Below, piece after piece: positions 1 to 8,625 of a stretch of 64,000 nucleotides of DNA. Under the pieces are notes generated by a model, which was not told where the DNA came from, searched no databases, and saw only the letters and a program-made list of their open reading frames with translations. The DNA comes from Pseudomonas alcaligenes. Its GTDB lineage: Bacteria; Pseudomonadota; Gammaproteobacteria; Pseudomonadales; Pseudomonadaceae. The translations under genes were made by a program, and so were the position numbers. The number at the start of each line of letters is the position of its first letter. Position 1 is the first letter of the stretch. The DNA is taken from the NCBI RefSeq assembly GCF_014490745.1, contig NZ_LZEU01000001.1, positions 3,747,501 to 3,811,500 of the forward strand, written 5' to 3'.

Positions 1-280
1 TGCCGCAGCACTGGCGGATTTCCGGAAAGGCGCGCATGCGCTCGACATAGTCCTGGCAGCGACTTTCCTTGTAGAACAGTTCGAGGAAGGCCTTGATCGT
101 ATTCTGCGTCGGGTCAACCACACGGGCGTGGTAGCCCTGGATCACCCCGCCCTGCTCCAGTTGGCGAATCCGCTCCCCCACTGCCGAGCGCGACAGATTG
201 ACCTCGCGGGCGATCTGGCTGACGGGGGTGCGCGCATCCTGGCGCAGCAGGGCGATGATCTGGCGGTCGAACTTGTCCAC
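1..280 (-). CDS. Lrp/AsnC-family transcriptional regulator (3' part missing)
   Basis: The N-terminal about 93 residues of an Lrp/AsnC regulator run off the left edge, so the C-terminal ligand-binding (RAM) domain is mostly absent. The visible part begins VDKFDRQIIALLRQDARTP and holds the AsnC-type winged helix-turn-helix (SQIAREVNLSRSAVGERI), followed by the linker strand (GVIQGYHARVVDP) typical of the family. The start is a GTG at 280; no upstream ATG fits. It is divergent from a YjeH-like amino-acid exporter across a 131-bp gap. Lrp-type regulators commonly control the adjacent exporter in response to an amino acid, so this pairing is a reasonable inference. Family assignment is firm; the effector is unknown. 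Confidence 0.88.
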   Translation of the reverse strand, partial: MDKFDRQIIALLRQDARTPVSQIAREVNLSRSAVGERIRQLEQGGVIQGYHARVVDPTQNTIKAFLELFYKESRCQDYVERMRAFPEIRQCCG

Positions 281-411
281 GGTGCTTCTCGGCAGGCAAT
301 TTGACGGGCGATTCCGCCAGTTTGCCGGGCATCGGCGGCGAGCTGGCAGCAGCGGCACAAGGGGCGACGGCTTACCATGGCGGGATCGCAAAGAAGCCAC
401 GAGCATACAAC

Positions 412-1677
412 ATGAGCCGCTTGAACAAGGAACTGGGCCTGCTGCAGGGAGTCGGGCTGCTCAGCACCTCGCTGCTCGGTACCGGCATTTTCGTGGTACC
501 TGCGCTGGCCGCCACCGCCGCCGGCACCGCCTCGCTGTGGGCCTGGCTGATCCTGATCGGCCTGGTGCTGCCGGTGGCCTTCACCTTCGCCCAGCTGGGC
601 AAGCGCTTCCCTCATGCCGGCGGTGCACCGCACCTGATCGGCCGGGCTTTCGGTGCGCGCCTGGAGCGGCTGATCGCCTTCCTGTTCCTCGCCGTGCTGC
701 CGGTGGGCCTGCCGGCCGCGCTGAACATCGCCACCGGGTTCTGGCAGGCCGTGCTGCCGGTGGGCAAGGGCGAGGCGCTGCTGATCCAGTTCGTCACCCT
801 CGGCGCCATGCTCCTGCTCGGCCAGCGCCCGGCCCGGGCCAGCGGCCTGGTGCAGGGGCTGATCGCCCTGGCGATCATCGGCACAGTAGCGCTGGTCTGG
901 TGGGTGGCCGACCTGCCGCTGGCCAGCCAGCCGCTGCTGCCGTCCATCGAGGGCTCCTGGCACCTGATCCCGACGGCACTGGGCGTGATGTTCTGGTGCT
1001 TCGTCGGCATCGAGGCCTTCACCCACTTGGGCGAGGAGTTCAAGCACCCGCAGCGCGACTTCCCCCTCGCCCTGCTGCTCGGCGTGCTGCTGGCCGGCCT
1101 GGTGTACTGGGCCTTCTCGGTGGCCGTGCTGAGCTTCCATGTGTACGGCGACGTGCACAGTGACGCCGCCTCGCTGCCGCGCCTGATGCAGCTGCTGCTG
1201 GGCGAGCAGGCGCGCTGGCTGGTGGCGCTGATCGGCTACCTGGCCTGCTTCGCCTCGATGAACGTCTATGTGCAGGGCTTCGCCCGGCTGATCTGGAGCC
1301 TGGCCGACGAAGGCAAGCTGCCCAGCCCCCTGGCCCGCCTCAACCGCCACGGCGTACCGGCCCGCGCCCTGCTGGTGGTGGTGCTGATCTGCTGCCTGTG
1401 CGCCAGCCTGGCCGCCGTGCTGCAGCTCTCGGTGGACGACCTGATCCGCTACGCCAACGGCAACTTCGTGGTGGTCTACCTGCTCAGCATGGCGGCCGGC
1501 TGGGTGCTGCTGCGCGGTGTGTGGCGCTGGCTGGCCGGCTTCAGCACGCTGCTCTGTAGCCTGGTGCTGCTGGCCCTGGGCAGCGAGGCGCTGTATGCCC
1601 TCGGCCTGCTGGCGCTGTTCGCCGCCCTCGATTACGGCCTGGGCCGGCGCGCAGCGGTTCTCGCTTCACACGATTGA
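412..1677 (+). CDS. yjeH: YjeH-like L-methionine/branched-chain amino acid exporter (APC superfamily)
   Basis: A 421-residue integral membrane protein, very close in length to E. coli YjeH (418), which exports methionine and branched-chain amino acids. The N-terminus (MSRLNKELGLLQGVGLLSTS) and the LLGTGIFVVPALAATAAG stretch in the first membrane segment match the APC substrate/ion-binding GxG-type loop; about 12 hydrophobic segments follow. The ATG at 412 was chosen over the in-frame ATG at 301 because the protein then aligns with YjeH from its first residue and the extra 37 residues have no membrane or domain character. The gene is divergent from an Lrp-type regulator that may control it. 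A dispersed palindromic repeat starts at the base after its stop codon. Specificity is inferred from the family. Confidence 0.82.
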   Translation: MSRLNKELGLLQGVGLLSTSLLGTGIFVVPALAATAAGTASLWAWLILIGLVLPVAFTFAQLGKRFPHAGGAPHLIGRAFGARLERLIAFLFLAVLPVGLPAALNIATGFWQAVLPVGKGEALLIQFVTLGAMLLLGQRPARASGLVQGLIALAIIGTVALVWWVADLPLASQPLLPSIEGSWHLIPTALGVMFWCFVGIEAFTHLGEEFKHPQRDFPLALLLGVLLAGLVYWAFSVAVLSFHVYGDVHSDAASLPRLMQLLLGEQARWLVALIGYLACFASMNVYVQGFARLIWSLADEGKLPSPLARLNRHGVPARALLVVVLICCLCASLAAVLQLSVDDLIRYANGNFVVVYLLSMAAGWVLLRGVWRWLAGFSTLLCSLVLLALGSEALYALGLLALFAALDYGLGRRAAVLASHD

Positions 1678-1818
1678 GAACCTGTTTACGATCTCGCGAG
1701 CTAGAGATAAACGGTGGCGAAAACGGCCGAGGAAGCGGAGTTTACGAGTGGTAAATGAGCATTCCGAGGTCGTTTTCAACACCGTTTAGCCGACGCGCAG
1801 CAGATCGTAAACAGATTC
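1678..1818 (-). repeat. Dispersed palindromic repeat, copy 1 (inverted orientation)
   Basis: A 141-bp element whose ends form an inverted repeat (GAACCTGTTTACGATC at 1678-1693 against GATCGTAAACAGATTC at 1803-1818, one mismatch). Read on the minus strand its centre is GCTCATTTAC-CACTC-GTAAACTCCGC, the core shared with the copies at 24057, 33259 and 51648. It starts immediately after the yjeH stop codon. Confidence 0.8.
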
Positions 1819-1881
1819 TGGGCGGTGAGCGGGCGGGCCATCCCGGCTATCCTCAGCCAGGGACAGCCTCAAGGACAGACC

Positions 1882-3207
1882 ATGCGCCGCATTCTCCGCG
1901 ATCTGAAAATTCTCATCCTCGCCAACCTGTGGCTGGTGCCGGTGCTGGCCGGCCTGGTCGGTGCGCTGTTCTACTTCGTCGCCCCACCGCCGCCCATGCA
2001 TGCGCGCCTGGCCACCGGCGCCGCCGGCGGTGGCTACCACGCCTTCGCCGAACGCCTGCGCGCCGAACTGGACAAGCAGGGCTTCACCCTGGAGCTGGTG
2101 GAAAGCGCCGGCTCCGCCGACAACCTGGCCAAGCTCGGCAAGGGCGATGTGGAACTGGCCCTGGTGCAGAGCGGCCAGGAACTGGCCCTGGATACCGAGG
2201 CCCGCGACCGGCTCGCCGGCCTCGGCGTGATGTACCGCGAGCCGCTGTGGCTGTTCACCGGCAAGAAGGTCAAGTTCCAGCGCCTGGCCGATCTGCTGAA
2301 GCTGCGCCTGGCCGTGGGCGGCGCCGACAGCGGTACCCAGGCGGTGACGGCGGCCCTGCTCGGCGCCAACCACATCGAGCCGGCCAACTACCCCAAGCAG
2401 TGGCAACAACTGGGTGGCAGCCGCGCTGCCGATGCGCTGATCGAAGGCAGGCTGGACGCCGCCTTCTTCGTCGGCCCGGCGGAAAACCCGCTGATCCAGC
2501 GCCTGGCCGCCGAGCCCAAGCTGCGGCTGGTCAGCCTGCGCCGCACCCCGGCCTACCTGGCCCGCCTGCCCTACCTGAGCCGCCTGGAAGTCGGCGAGGG
2601 CATGCTCGACATGGCGCGCAACACCCCGGATCGCGACATCGTCACCCTCGGCCCGGTGGCCGTGCTGGTGGCCGGCGAGAGCTTCCACCCCTCGCTCACC
2701 CCGCTGATCCTCGAGGCCGCCCGCGAAGTGCTGAAGAACGGCAGCCTGCTCGACCCGGCCGGCAGCTACCCGGCCAAGCCGCCGCTGTCGCTGCACACCC
2801 TAGCCGAGGCCGATTACTACTACGACAAGGGCCTGCCAATCCTGCAGCGCTACCTGCCGTTTCGCATCGCCTCGCTGGCCGACCGCTACATCATCCTCGC
2901 CATCCCCCTGCTGGTGCTGCTGTTCCCGCTGTTCAAGGCCATCGGGCCGATCTACCAGTGGCGCATCCGCGCGCGCATCTACCGCTGGTACAAGCACCTG
3001 CGCGAGATCGACCAACTGCTCTACAAGGGCGACCTGCCCAGCGACATCGCCGTGGAGATCGGCCGCCTGGAGAAGCTGGAGGACGAACTGGCACGGGTCG
3101 AAGTGCCGCTGTCCTACTCCAGCGAGCTGTACGAGCTGCACATGCACCTGCGTTACATGATCGAGCGCCTGCAGGCCGTGCAGCGCCGCAACGTCCCGGC
3201 CGAATAA
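1882..3207 (+). CDS. Membrane-anchored TAXI-family (TRAP-associated) solute-binding protein
   Basis: A 441-residue protein with a TAXI-type substrate-binding domain (about residues 40-320). Signature stretches are ATGAAGGGYHAFAERL near the start of the domain, SAGSADNLAKLGKGDVELAL, and GGADSGTQAVTAALL. TAXI proteins normally bind solutes such as glutamate-like acids for TRAP transporters. Here an uncleaved-looking N-terminal segment (about 9-33) and a second hydrophobic segment (about 336-356) flank the domain, followed by about 85 charged, partly coiled-coil residues that would be cytoplasmic. No TRAP permease gene lies nearby. The start at ATG 1882 has the AAGGACAG Shine-Dalgarno-like sequence upstream. 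A terminator follows directly. The layout suggests a membrane-tethered binding or sensing role rather than a free periplasmic receptor, which is inference. Confidence 0.83.
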   Translation: MRRILRDLKILILANLWLVPVLAGLVGALFYFVAPPPPMHARLATGAAGGGYHAFAERLRAELDKQGFTLELVESAGSADNLAKLGKGDVELALVQSGQELALDTEARDRLAGLGVMYREPLWLFTGKKVKFQRLADLLKLRLAVGGADSGTQAVTAALLGANHIEPANYPKQWQQLGGSRAADALIEGRLDAAFFVGPAENPLIQRLAAEPKLRLVSLRRTPAYLARLPYLSRLEVGEGMLDMARNTPDRDIVTLGPVAVLVAGESFHPSLTPLILEAAREVLKNGSLLDPAGSYPAKPPLSLHTLAEADYYYDKGLPILQRYLPFRIASLADRYIILAIPLLVLLFPLFKAIGPIYQWRIRARIYRWYKHLREIDQLLYKGDLPSDIAVEIGRLEKLEDELARVEVPLSYSSELYELHMHLRYMIERLQAVQRRNVPAE

Positions 3208-3213
3208 AAACAA

Positions 3214-3241
3214 ACCCCGCCCGGCAGGCCCGGGCGGGGTT
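3214..3241 (+). terminator. Rho-independent terminator after the TAXI gene
   Basis: A strong GC stem (CCCCGCCCGG / CCCGGGCGGGG type) directly downstream of the TAXI stop, flanked by AAACAA on one side and TTGTT on the other, so it can also serve the convergent aminopeptidase gene. Confidence 0.75.
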
Positions 3242-3257
3242 GTTCAGACAGGGCGGA

Positions 3258-4868
3258 TCACTTGATCCAGTGCTTGCCCCAATGGGTGATGTCATACGCC
3301 TGGGCGCTGCGCTTCAGGCCCTTGCCAGCCGTTGCGGCGGCAATTTCGTCGTCGACCACCCGAGTCGAGAACGCCAGCCAGCTGGTGACAAAGGCCATGG
3401 CATCGCCGTTGACCTCCAGCGCCCGCAGATCGATGTTGCTCGGGTCATCGCACGCGGCGTGGTAGCACGGGTCGAGCGCCACGCCGGCGCTGCCGCCATA
3501 GCGCGCGGCCTGCTCCGCGGTCTTCAGCTCCTCGGCACCGGTGAACAGCCCGCCGAAGGCGATGCCGTCGGTAAAGAACTGCGCGTAGTCGGAACGGAAG
3601 GTGATCTCGTCACCCTCGAACGGCAGGCCGCGCAGCCGGTAGTACTTCTCGAACAGGCGCTCCAGGGCCGCCGAGCCGGGTGGGCCCTGCAGGCCGAAGG
3701 AGGAACCGTCGCCGTCGTAGATGAAGTAGCCGAAGTTGGGCGAAGCGATCATGTCGAAGTTCAGGTAGGCCTTGATCTTCGCCTTCTGCTCGGGCGGCAG
3801 CTGGGTGACGTAGTAGGTGGAACCGACCAGCCCCGACTCCTCGGCGCCCCACCAGGCGAAGCGCAGCTTGTTCTGCGGCCGCGCCTTGCGCATCTGCACG
3901 GCCAGCTCCAGCAGGGCGGCACTGCCCGAACCGTTGTCGTTGATGCCGGCACCGGCGAACACCGAGTCCAGGTGCGCGCCGGCCATCACCACGTTGTTCG
4001 GATTGCCGTGGCGGCTTTCGGCGACCAGGTTGTAGGTCTGGGTCTGCTCGCGCACCACGTCGGTCACCATGTGCACCTGCAACCCGGCGGTCTGCGCCAG
4101 GCTCACCCCCAGGTCATAGGTGCCGAACAGCACGGGAATGCCACCGGCATAGGCATCGCCCAGGGTCGCGTCGATCAGGCCCTTGCGCTCCTCGGTGTCG
4201 CCCTGGTTGAAGATGATCACCCCGCTGGCCCCAGCTGCGGCGGCGTTCTCCGCCTTGAGCTGGAAGTTGCAGCTACCGCGCTGCACCAGGGCGATGGCAC
4301 CCGCCGGGAAGCCAGCGAAGTCCTCCGCCTCGCAACCACTGGTGGAGAGGTTGCCCGCACCCAGGGCGATATCCACCGCAGCGACGGCAGCCGTCACATC
4401 ACCGGCGTCGGTCTGCGACAGGTAGGTGAAGTCCACCTCCCATTCGAACGGTGCGGGAGTCGGCGCCACGGCCTGCAACAGGCCCGGCCCCTGGGGATAA
4501 AAGGCACTGAACGGGAACTCCTGGCGGCTGACCGCATAGCCGGCGCGCTCCAGGGTCGACTGGATATAGTCCAGCGAACGCTGGTAGCCGGGCAGCCCCG
4601 CCGCGCGGTTGCCGCCGTTGGCCAGGGCGATGTCATTGAGTGCCAGCAGGTGGGCATTGGTTCTCTCTGCCTGCATGCAGCGTGGCAGCAGCAGCGGCGA
4701 CAGAGCCTGGGCACCGCCATGACACTCCTGGGGGCTGATCCGCGTCGGACTCCATAACGCCTCGAACAGCTGTGGCAGGTCTTTGGTCTGAGCGGCATGC
4801 CCAGGCACGGCCAAGGTGGCCAACAACGAACCCAACATCAGATGGCGATTTCTGATCGTGTTCTGCAT
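3258..4868 (-). CDS. Secreted M28 zinc aminopeptidase (PaAP-type leucine aminopeptidase)
   Basis: 536 residues, the same length as the P. aeruginosa secreted aminopeptidase PaAP (PA2939), a quorum-controlled exoenzyme that removes N-terminal residues, preferring leucine. An N-terminal signal peptide ends near residue 26 (LAVPGHAAQ). A PA (protease-associated) domain is inserted at about 150-270 (GSCNFQLKAENAAAAGASGV). The M28 catalytic domain follows with all expected zinc ligands and the catalytic acid: H299 and D311 (GAHLD and GINDNGSG), E343/E344 (WGAEESG), D372 (NFDMIASPN) and H470 (CYHAACDD). The C-terminal tail, lysine-rich and ending HWGKHWIK, corresponds to the segment that in PaAP is removed for activation. 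It is divergent from yejK across 345 bp. Family and function are well supported; secretion by type II is known for PaAP and inferred here. Confidence 0.9.
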   Translation of the reverse strand: MQNTIRNRHLMLGSLLATLAVPGHAAQTKDLPQLFEALWSPTRISPQECHGGAQALSPLLLPRCMQAERTNAHLLALNDIALANGGNRAAGLPGYQRSLDYIQSTLERAGYAVSRQEFPFSAFYPQGPGLLQAVAPTPAPFEWEVDFTYLSQTDAGDVTAAVAAVDIALGAGNLSTSGCEAEDFAGFPAGAIALVQRGSCNFQLKAENAAAAGASGVIIFNQGDTEERKGLIDATLGDAYAGGIPVLFGTYDLGVSLAQTAGLQVHMVTDVVREQTQTYNLVAESRHGNPNNVVMAGAHLDSVFAGAGINDNGSGSAALLELAVQMRKARPQNKLRFAWWGAEESGLVGSTYYVTQLPPEQKAKIKAYLNFDMIASPNFGYFIYDGDGSSFGLQGPPGSAALERLFEKYYRLRGLPFEGDEITFRSDYAQFFTDGIAFGGLFTGAEELKTAEQAARYGGSAGVALDPCYHAACDDPSNIDLRALEVNGDAMAFVTSWLAFSTRVVDDEIAAATAGKGLKRSAQAYDITHWGKHWIK

Positions 4869-5213
4869 GTAATTTCTCCAGTCCGTATTTGGAGCTTTAT
4901 GGATGCGGCAGTGCTTGTGGCAGCGCCGCGTAACGTCCCTTTACTGCGTCGTGTGGACGCTAAAGACGCTAGACGCATATCACCGGGCAAGCGAAGCGGT
5001 TGCAGACTGTTTTCTTGAAGATTGAGATAGATCACCGTAGATGGCGGCAAAATGACAGCAAACTGCCACTATCCATAGCTACCCCGCAGCAGCCCGCCAG
5101 CCCGTGCCTGCGCCAGCGAAGCTGGAGCCGACGGGTTTGTCAGGTAGACTGACGCACCTCGCCACGCGCCCTGCGCGGCACCGCCCCAGCGAATCACCTG
5201 AAGAACCGAAGCC
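4869..5213. promoter_or_regulatory. Divergent intergenic region, aminopeptidase / yejK
   Basis: 345 bp with no credible gene. It must hold the promoters of the minus-strand aminopeptidase and plus-strand yejK. The stretch 4990-5080 is more A/T-rich than its surroundings (for example GTTTTCTTGAAGATTGAGAT). A short inverted repeat (GCCAGCGAAGCTGG, 5111-5124) lies nearer yejK. I cannot assign a specific promoter or regulator site. Confidence 0.35.
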
Positions 5214-6221
5214 ATGCCGATCCGCCACTGCATCGTCCACCTGATCGACAAGAAACCCGACGGCTCGCCCGCCGTGCTGCACGCTCGCGACAGCGAGCTG
5301 AGCGCCTCGCAAGCCATGGAGAACCTGCTGGCCGACCTCAACGAGAGCTACAACGCCAAGCAGGGCAAGGCCTGGGGCCTGTTCCACGAGGAGTCCGGCG
5401 CCTACCCCTTCAGCGGCTGGCTGAAGGCCTACCTGGACGGCGAGCGCGACTTCACCGCCTTCAGCCGCCAGGCGGTGGAGCAGTTGCAGAAGCTGATGGA
5501 GGAATCCAACCTGTCCACCGGCGGCCATGTGTTGCTGGCCCACTACCAGCAGGGCATGACCGACTACCTGGCCATCGCCCTGCTCCACCACAGCGAAGGC
5601 GTGGCGGTGACCGAGGCGCTGGACGTGGCACCGGCCAAGCACCTCGACCTCGGCCAGCTGCACCTGGCGGCGCGCATCAACATCAGCGAGTGGCAGAACA
5701 ACAAGCAGTCCAAGCAGTACATCTCGTTCATCAAGGGCAAGAACGGCAAGAAGGTCTCGGACTACTTCCGCGACTTCATCGGCTGCCACGAAGGCGTCGA
5801 CGCGCCGAGCGAAACGCGCACCCTGCTCAAGGCCTTCAGCGACTTCGTCGAGAGCGAGGATCTGCCGGAAGAACAGGCCCGCGCCAAGACCGACACCCTG
5901 GTCGACTACGCCACCAGCCAGGCCAAGCTGGGCGAGCCGATCACCCTCGACGAACTGTCCGGGCTGATCGACGAAGACCGCCCGCGCGCCTTCTACGAAC
6001 ACATCCGCAACAAGGATTACGGCATGGCCCCGGAATTCCCGGCGGACAAGCGCACCCTCAACCAGTTCCGCCGCTTCACCGGCCGCGCCGAAGGCCTATC
6101 GATCAGTTTCGAATCGCACCTGCTGGGCTCGGCCATCGAGTACGACGAAGCGCGCGACATGCTGATCATCCGCCAGCTGCCGACCCAGCTGAAGGATCAG
6201 CTCAAGCGCCGCAAGGACTGA
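5214..6221 (+). CDS. yejK: Nucleoid-associated protein YejK (NdpA)
   Basis: 335 residues, the usual length of YejK/NdpA, a conserved gammaproteobacterial nucleoid-associated protein found on the spermidine nucleoid. The start ([20 protein letters not shown]) and internal motifs ([40 protein letters not shown]) are characteristic, and the C-terminus ends in the basic tail [11 protein letters not shown]. The ATG at 5214 gives the family N-terminus. It is monocistronic, with a good terminator 14 bp past the stop. Its biochemical role is only loosely known even in E. coli. Confidence 0.92.
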   Translation: MPIRHCIVHLIDKKPDGSPAVLHARDSELSASQAMENLLADLNESYNAKQGKAWGLFHEESGAYPFSGWLKAYLDGERDFTAFSRQAVEQLQKLMEESNLSTGGHVLLAHYQQGMTDYLAIALLHHSEGVAVTEALDVAPAKHLDLGQLHLAARINISEWQNNKQSKQYISFIKGKNGKKVSDYFRDFIGCHEGVDAPSETRTLLKAFSDFVESEDLPEEQARAKTDTLVDYATSQAKLGEPITLDELSGLIDEDRPRAFYEHIRNKDYGMAPEFPADKRTLNQFRRFTGRAEGLSISFESHLLGSAIEYDEARDMLIIRQLPTQLKDQLKRRKD

Positions 6222-6234
6222 GTCGCGCACCCAC

Positions 6235-6264
6235 AAAAAAGCCCGGCCTATGCCGGGCTTTTTT
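6235..6264 (+). terminator. Rho-independent terminator of yejK
   Basis: A near-perfect hairpin: AAAAAAGCCCGGC, loop CTAT, GCCGGGCTTTTTT, starting 14 bp after the yejK stop. It has an A tract on one side and a T tract on the other, so it can act in both directions. Confidence 0.92.
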
Positions 6265-6324
6265 GTCGGCTATGTCCCAGTTGCTGGGTCGGCGTGTCAC
6301 CTTCTGGGCCTTGCAGCTGCCTAC

Positions 6325-6411
6325 CCTGGATTCCCGCCTTCGCGGGAATGACAGTGATTACCAAAGCCCCATAGTTTTACCTCGTCATTCCCGCGAAGGC
6401 GGGAATCCAGG
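6325..6411. repeat. Paired ATTCCCGC-type inverted repeat
   Basis: Two 28-bp arms (6325-6352 and 6384-6411) are perfect reverse complements of each other, separated by 31 bp. Each arm is itself a small hairpin (TTCCCGCCTTCGCGGGAA). The region between the yejK terminator and the GST gene (6265-6557) holds only this and the next repeat; no gene is seen. Confidence 0.85.
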
Positions 6412-6514
6412 TGCGTCCGCAGCACAGAAAAACGGCTACGCATACGACGCAACATGTAACTGGGGCATAGCCTTTTCATTGGGCAGCGTAGGAGCCAACT
6501 TGCAGACGCCCAAT

Positions 6515-6554
6515 TGTAGGACGGGTGAAGCCCGCGGCTTGCATCCGCCCTACA
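6515..6554. repeat. TGTAGG-type intergenic inverted repeat
   Basis: TGTAGGACGGGTG at 6515 pairs with CATCCGCCCTACA ending at 6554, with two mismatches over 13 bp. It resembles short TGTAGG-type intergenic repeats common in Pseudomonas. It sits 3 bp from the stop of the GST gene and could act as its 3' transcript hairpin. Confidence 0.6.
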
Positions 6555-6557
6555 GGA

Positions 6558-7493
6558 TCACAGCGCCTCGATACGGAAACCCAGGCGCGGGAAGTGCACA
6601 TGCACCACCCCGGCACGCTCGTCCTCGCGGCGCAGGATCAGCTCCTCGGCGCCGGCGAACAGCAGCTCGCCCTCCACCGGGTCGACGCCGTAATCGGTGG
6701 CGGCGATCTTCACCCGCTGCCCGGCCTGGAAGCCGTTGGGCTCGGCGAACTGCTCGTCCGGCAGGGCCGCCGGTGTTGCCGCCCGGGCAATCTCGATGGC
6801 GTCGGCGGCGCTCAGCTCGCTGGCCGCGCCATGACCGAAGCCAAGTACGCGACCGAGCCAGGCGCTGACATTGGGGTAGGCATCGACCAGCGGCGCGGTC
6901 ACCGGAGTGGCCTTGAGGAACCACAGGCAATGGGCCAGAGAGAAGTCGGCAATCGACGGCTCGCCAAACAGGAAATCACCCTCCTCGCGTGCCAGCTGCT
7001 GCTCTACACGCGCCATCAACCCCGGCCAGTTGTGCTTGGCCGTTTCCGCCGCCAGGCGCGTGGCGCTACCGCCGCTGAACAGCCCGGCGCGGTCGGCGAT
7101 AAAGGCCTTGATCGCTTCCGGCGGCAGTTTGGCGAAACGCACGGCCACCGATTCCGGCTGGAACACCAGGCTCACCGCATGCTGGAACACCACCGAATCG
7201 ACCCACTGGGCAAAGCTGGCCGCCACGAACTCCTGGCCTTCGGGGAACAGCGCCGGGGTGGCCTTGTCAGCCTCCAGGCGCCGGGCGATCAGCGCGGTGT
7301 CGCAGTAGATGTCGGCGCCGACCTGCAGCACCGGAGTCTTGCGGTAGCCACCGGTCAGGGCCAACAGATCGGGCTTGGGCATCACTGGCGGGATCGTCAC
7401 CGAACGCCACGACAGCTGCTTGAAGCCCAGCAGCAGGCGGGCCTTCTCGGCGAAAGGGGAAGTCGGGTAGTGGTGCAGGATCAGCTCGTGCAT
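6558..7493 (-). CDS. Glutathione S-transferase family protein with extra C-terminal domain
   Basis: 311 residues, about 100 longer than a classic GST. Residues 1-80 form the thioredoxin-like N-terminal domain: MHELILHHYPTSPFAEKAR has the early SPFAEKAR motif, and GGYRKTPVLQVGADIYCDT supplies the cis-proline and the glutathione-contact aspartate region. A helical C-terminal GST domain follows (about 90-215, GDFLFGEPSIADFSLAHCLWF is the N-capping box). Residues 245-311 are an added beta-rich module (QRVKIAATDYGVDPVEGEL ... HVHFPRLGFRI). It is the last gene of a minus-strand group with a GIY-YIG gene and a second GST-fold gene upstream. Substrate is unknown. Confidence 0.83.
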   Translation of the reverse strand: MHELILHHYPTSPFAEKARLLLGFKQLSWRSVTIPPVMPKPDLLALTGGYRKTPVLQVGADIYCDTALIARRLEADKATPALFPEGQEFVAASFAQWVDSVVFQHAVSLVFQPESVAVRFAKLPPEAIKAFIADRAGLFSGGSATRLAAETAKHNWPGLMARVEQQLAREEGDFLFGEPSIADFSLAHCLWFLKATPVTAPLVDAYPNVSAWLGRVLGFGHGAASELSAADAIEIARAATPAALPDEQFAEPNGFQAGQRVKIAATDYGVDPVEGELLFAGAEELILRREDERAGVVHVHFPRLGFRIEAL

Positions 7494-7560
7494 GACAGGC
7501 TCCGTGTCGGTGGCAGGTAAGCGACCAGCTTACCCCCGGGGCGACCCCGGGCCTACCCGC

Positions 7561-7857
7561 TCAGCCTGATAGCGCATTATCAGCTGCCTGCATGGCGTGC
7601 TCGCGCACCAGCGTCTCCTTGGCCGTCTTGGCCAGCGCCTTGATCGCCCGCTCGCGGCGCAGGGCGGCGCTCTTGTCCGCGCAGGCTTCGACATACACCA
7701 GCGCCTGAGCCGGGCTGGAGTGGAAGAAGCGCGCGCCCTTGCCGCTCTGGTGCTGGGCGAAGCGCCGCTGCGGATCGTCGCTGATGCCACAGTACAGGGC
7801 CCCGTTCGCCGCGCGCACCAGGTAGACGAACCAGGGCTTGGGCAACGCCGTGCTCAT
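7561..7857 (-). CDS. GIY-YIG domain protein (YhbQ-like)
   Basis: 98 residues made almost wholly of a GIY-YIG nuclease domain of the small UvrC-like YhbQ type. Visible elements are [20 protein letters not shown] (strands carrying YLV and YCG, the equivalents of GIY and YIG), the catalytic arginine region [17 protein letters not shown], and an [16 protein letters not shown] helix. Family members are stand-alone nuclease-like proteins whose cellular role is poorly known. It overlaps the stop of the upstream GST-fold gene by 4 bp (ATGA), so the two are very likely co-transcribed and translationally coupled. Confidence 0.85.
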   Translation of the reverse strand: MSTALPKPWFVYLVRAANGALYCGISDDPQRRFAQHQSGKGARFFHSSPAQALVYVEACADKSAALRRERAIKALAKTAKETLVREHAMQAADNALSG

Positions 7858-8552
7858 GCCCAGTAGGCCGCGCGCAGGCGCTCGCAGTAGGCCACCAGGC
7901 TGGGGAACTCACGAGCCATGCGGTTCAGCGGGGTTTCCAGGGTGCAGAAGATCAGGTTGGCCAGCACGCCGTAGGCGGCGGCATCGGCGCTGCAGGGCTG
8001 CGCACCGCCGAAATAGTCGGCGCTGCCCAGCAGGTCGTGCAGGGCCTGCAGGTCTTCGCGGGCGAAGGCCAGCAGCTCGTCGCGGCTGTGCCGGCCGATA
8101 CCCTGGCTGTACAGGCTGCTACGCACCTTGCGCTGCACCATGCCGGGCACGAACCAGCTCAGCGGCGCCGCCAGGCGGCCGAACAGCGCCGGCCTGATCT
8201 GCGCCCAGCCCTTGGCGTCGACCCAGCGGAAGTACACCAGGATATGCACCAGATGCTCGTCGCACAGGCGCGTGATGGCCACGCCGCGGGCCAGGCCGGC
8301 GGCATCCAGGTGGCTGTCGAGGTCGAGTTTGAAGCGCTTGCTCAGGTGCTGCAGGACGATCGCCGAGTCGCCGATCACCTCGCCTTCCAGCTCGATAAAG
8401 GGCAGCTTGCCCTTGGGCCCCTTGCTCGGGTCGCTCAGGTTCTTGACCTGATAGCGCTGCCCAGTCAGGCGCAGGAAGGTTTCGAGTTTGAGGCAGTAGG
8501 GGCTGATATTGGGAACGGCGAAGGCGGCGGGAAACTGGTAGAGGGTGATCAT
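7854..8552 (-). CDS. Glutathione S-transferase-fold protein, metaxin/FAXC-like
   Basis: 232 residues. The N-terminal thioredoxin-like part ([28 protein letters not shown]) and [23 protein letters not shown] match GSTs of the metaxin/failed-axon-connections type, which are widespread in Proteobacteria. The helical C-terminal domain contains [14 protein letters not shown] in the position of the GST N-capping box. The ATG at 8552 was preferred because the longer upstream frame encodes unstructured residues and overlaps the neighbouring gene. It overlaps the GIY-YIG gene by 4 bp. No substrate can be proposed from sequence alone. Confidence 0.82.
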   Translation of the reverse strand: MITLYQFPAAFAVPNISPYCLKLETFLRLTGQRYQVKNLSDPSKGPKGKLPFIELEGEVIGDSAIVLQHLSKRFKLDLDSHLDAAGLARGVAITRLCDEHLVHILVYFRWVDAKGWAQIRPALFGRLAAPLSWFVPGMVQRKVRSSLYSQGIGRHSRDELLAFAREDLQALHDLLGSADYFGGAQPCSADAAAYGVLANLIFCTLETPLNRMAREFPSLVAYCERLRAAYWA

Positions 8553-8625
8553 CTTCGGCTGCCTGCAGAAAGGTGCCGGCGAGAGTAGGCGATCAGCCTC
8601 TGCCTCGCCAGCACTTGCCGCTGCC

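Noticed and set aside
1755..4757. A 1000-codon plus-strand open frame antisense to the TAXI and aminopeptidase genes
   Set aside because: It overlaps two clear genes with signal peptides and catalytic motifs, and its translation is Arg/Gly/Pro/Ala-rich with no domain. Long antisense frames are common in high-GC DNA.
5062..5077. A CT-N12-AG las-box-like match upstream of the aminopeptidase
   Set aside because: PaAP is quorum-controlled in P. aeruginosa, but this match has no flanking dyad symmetry and such a short pattern is expected by chance in 345 bp.
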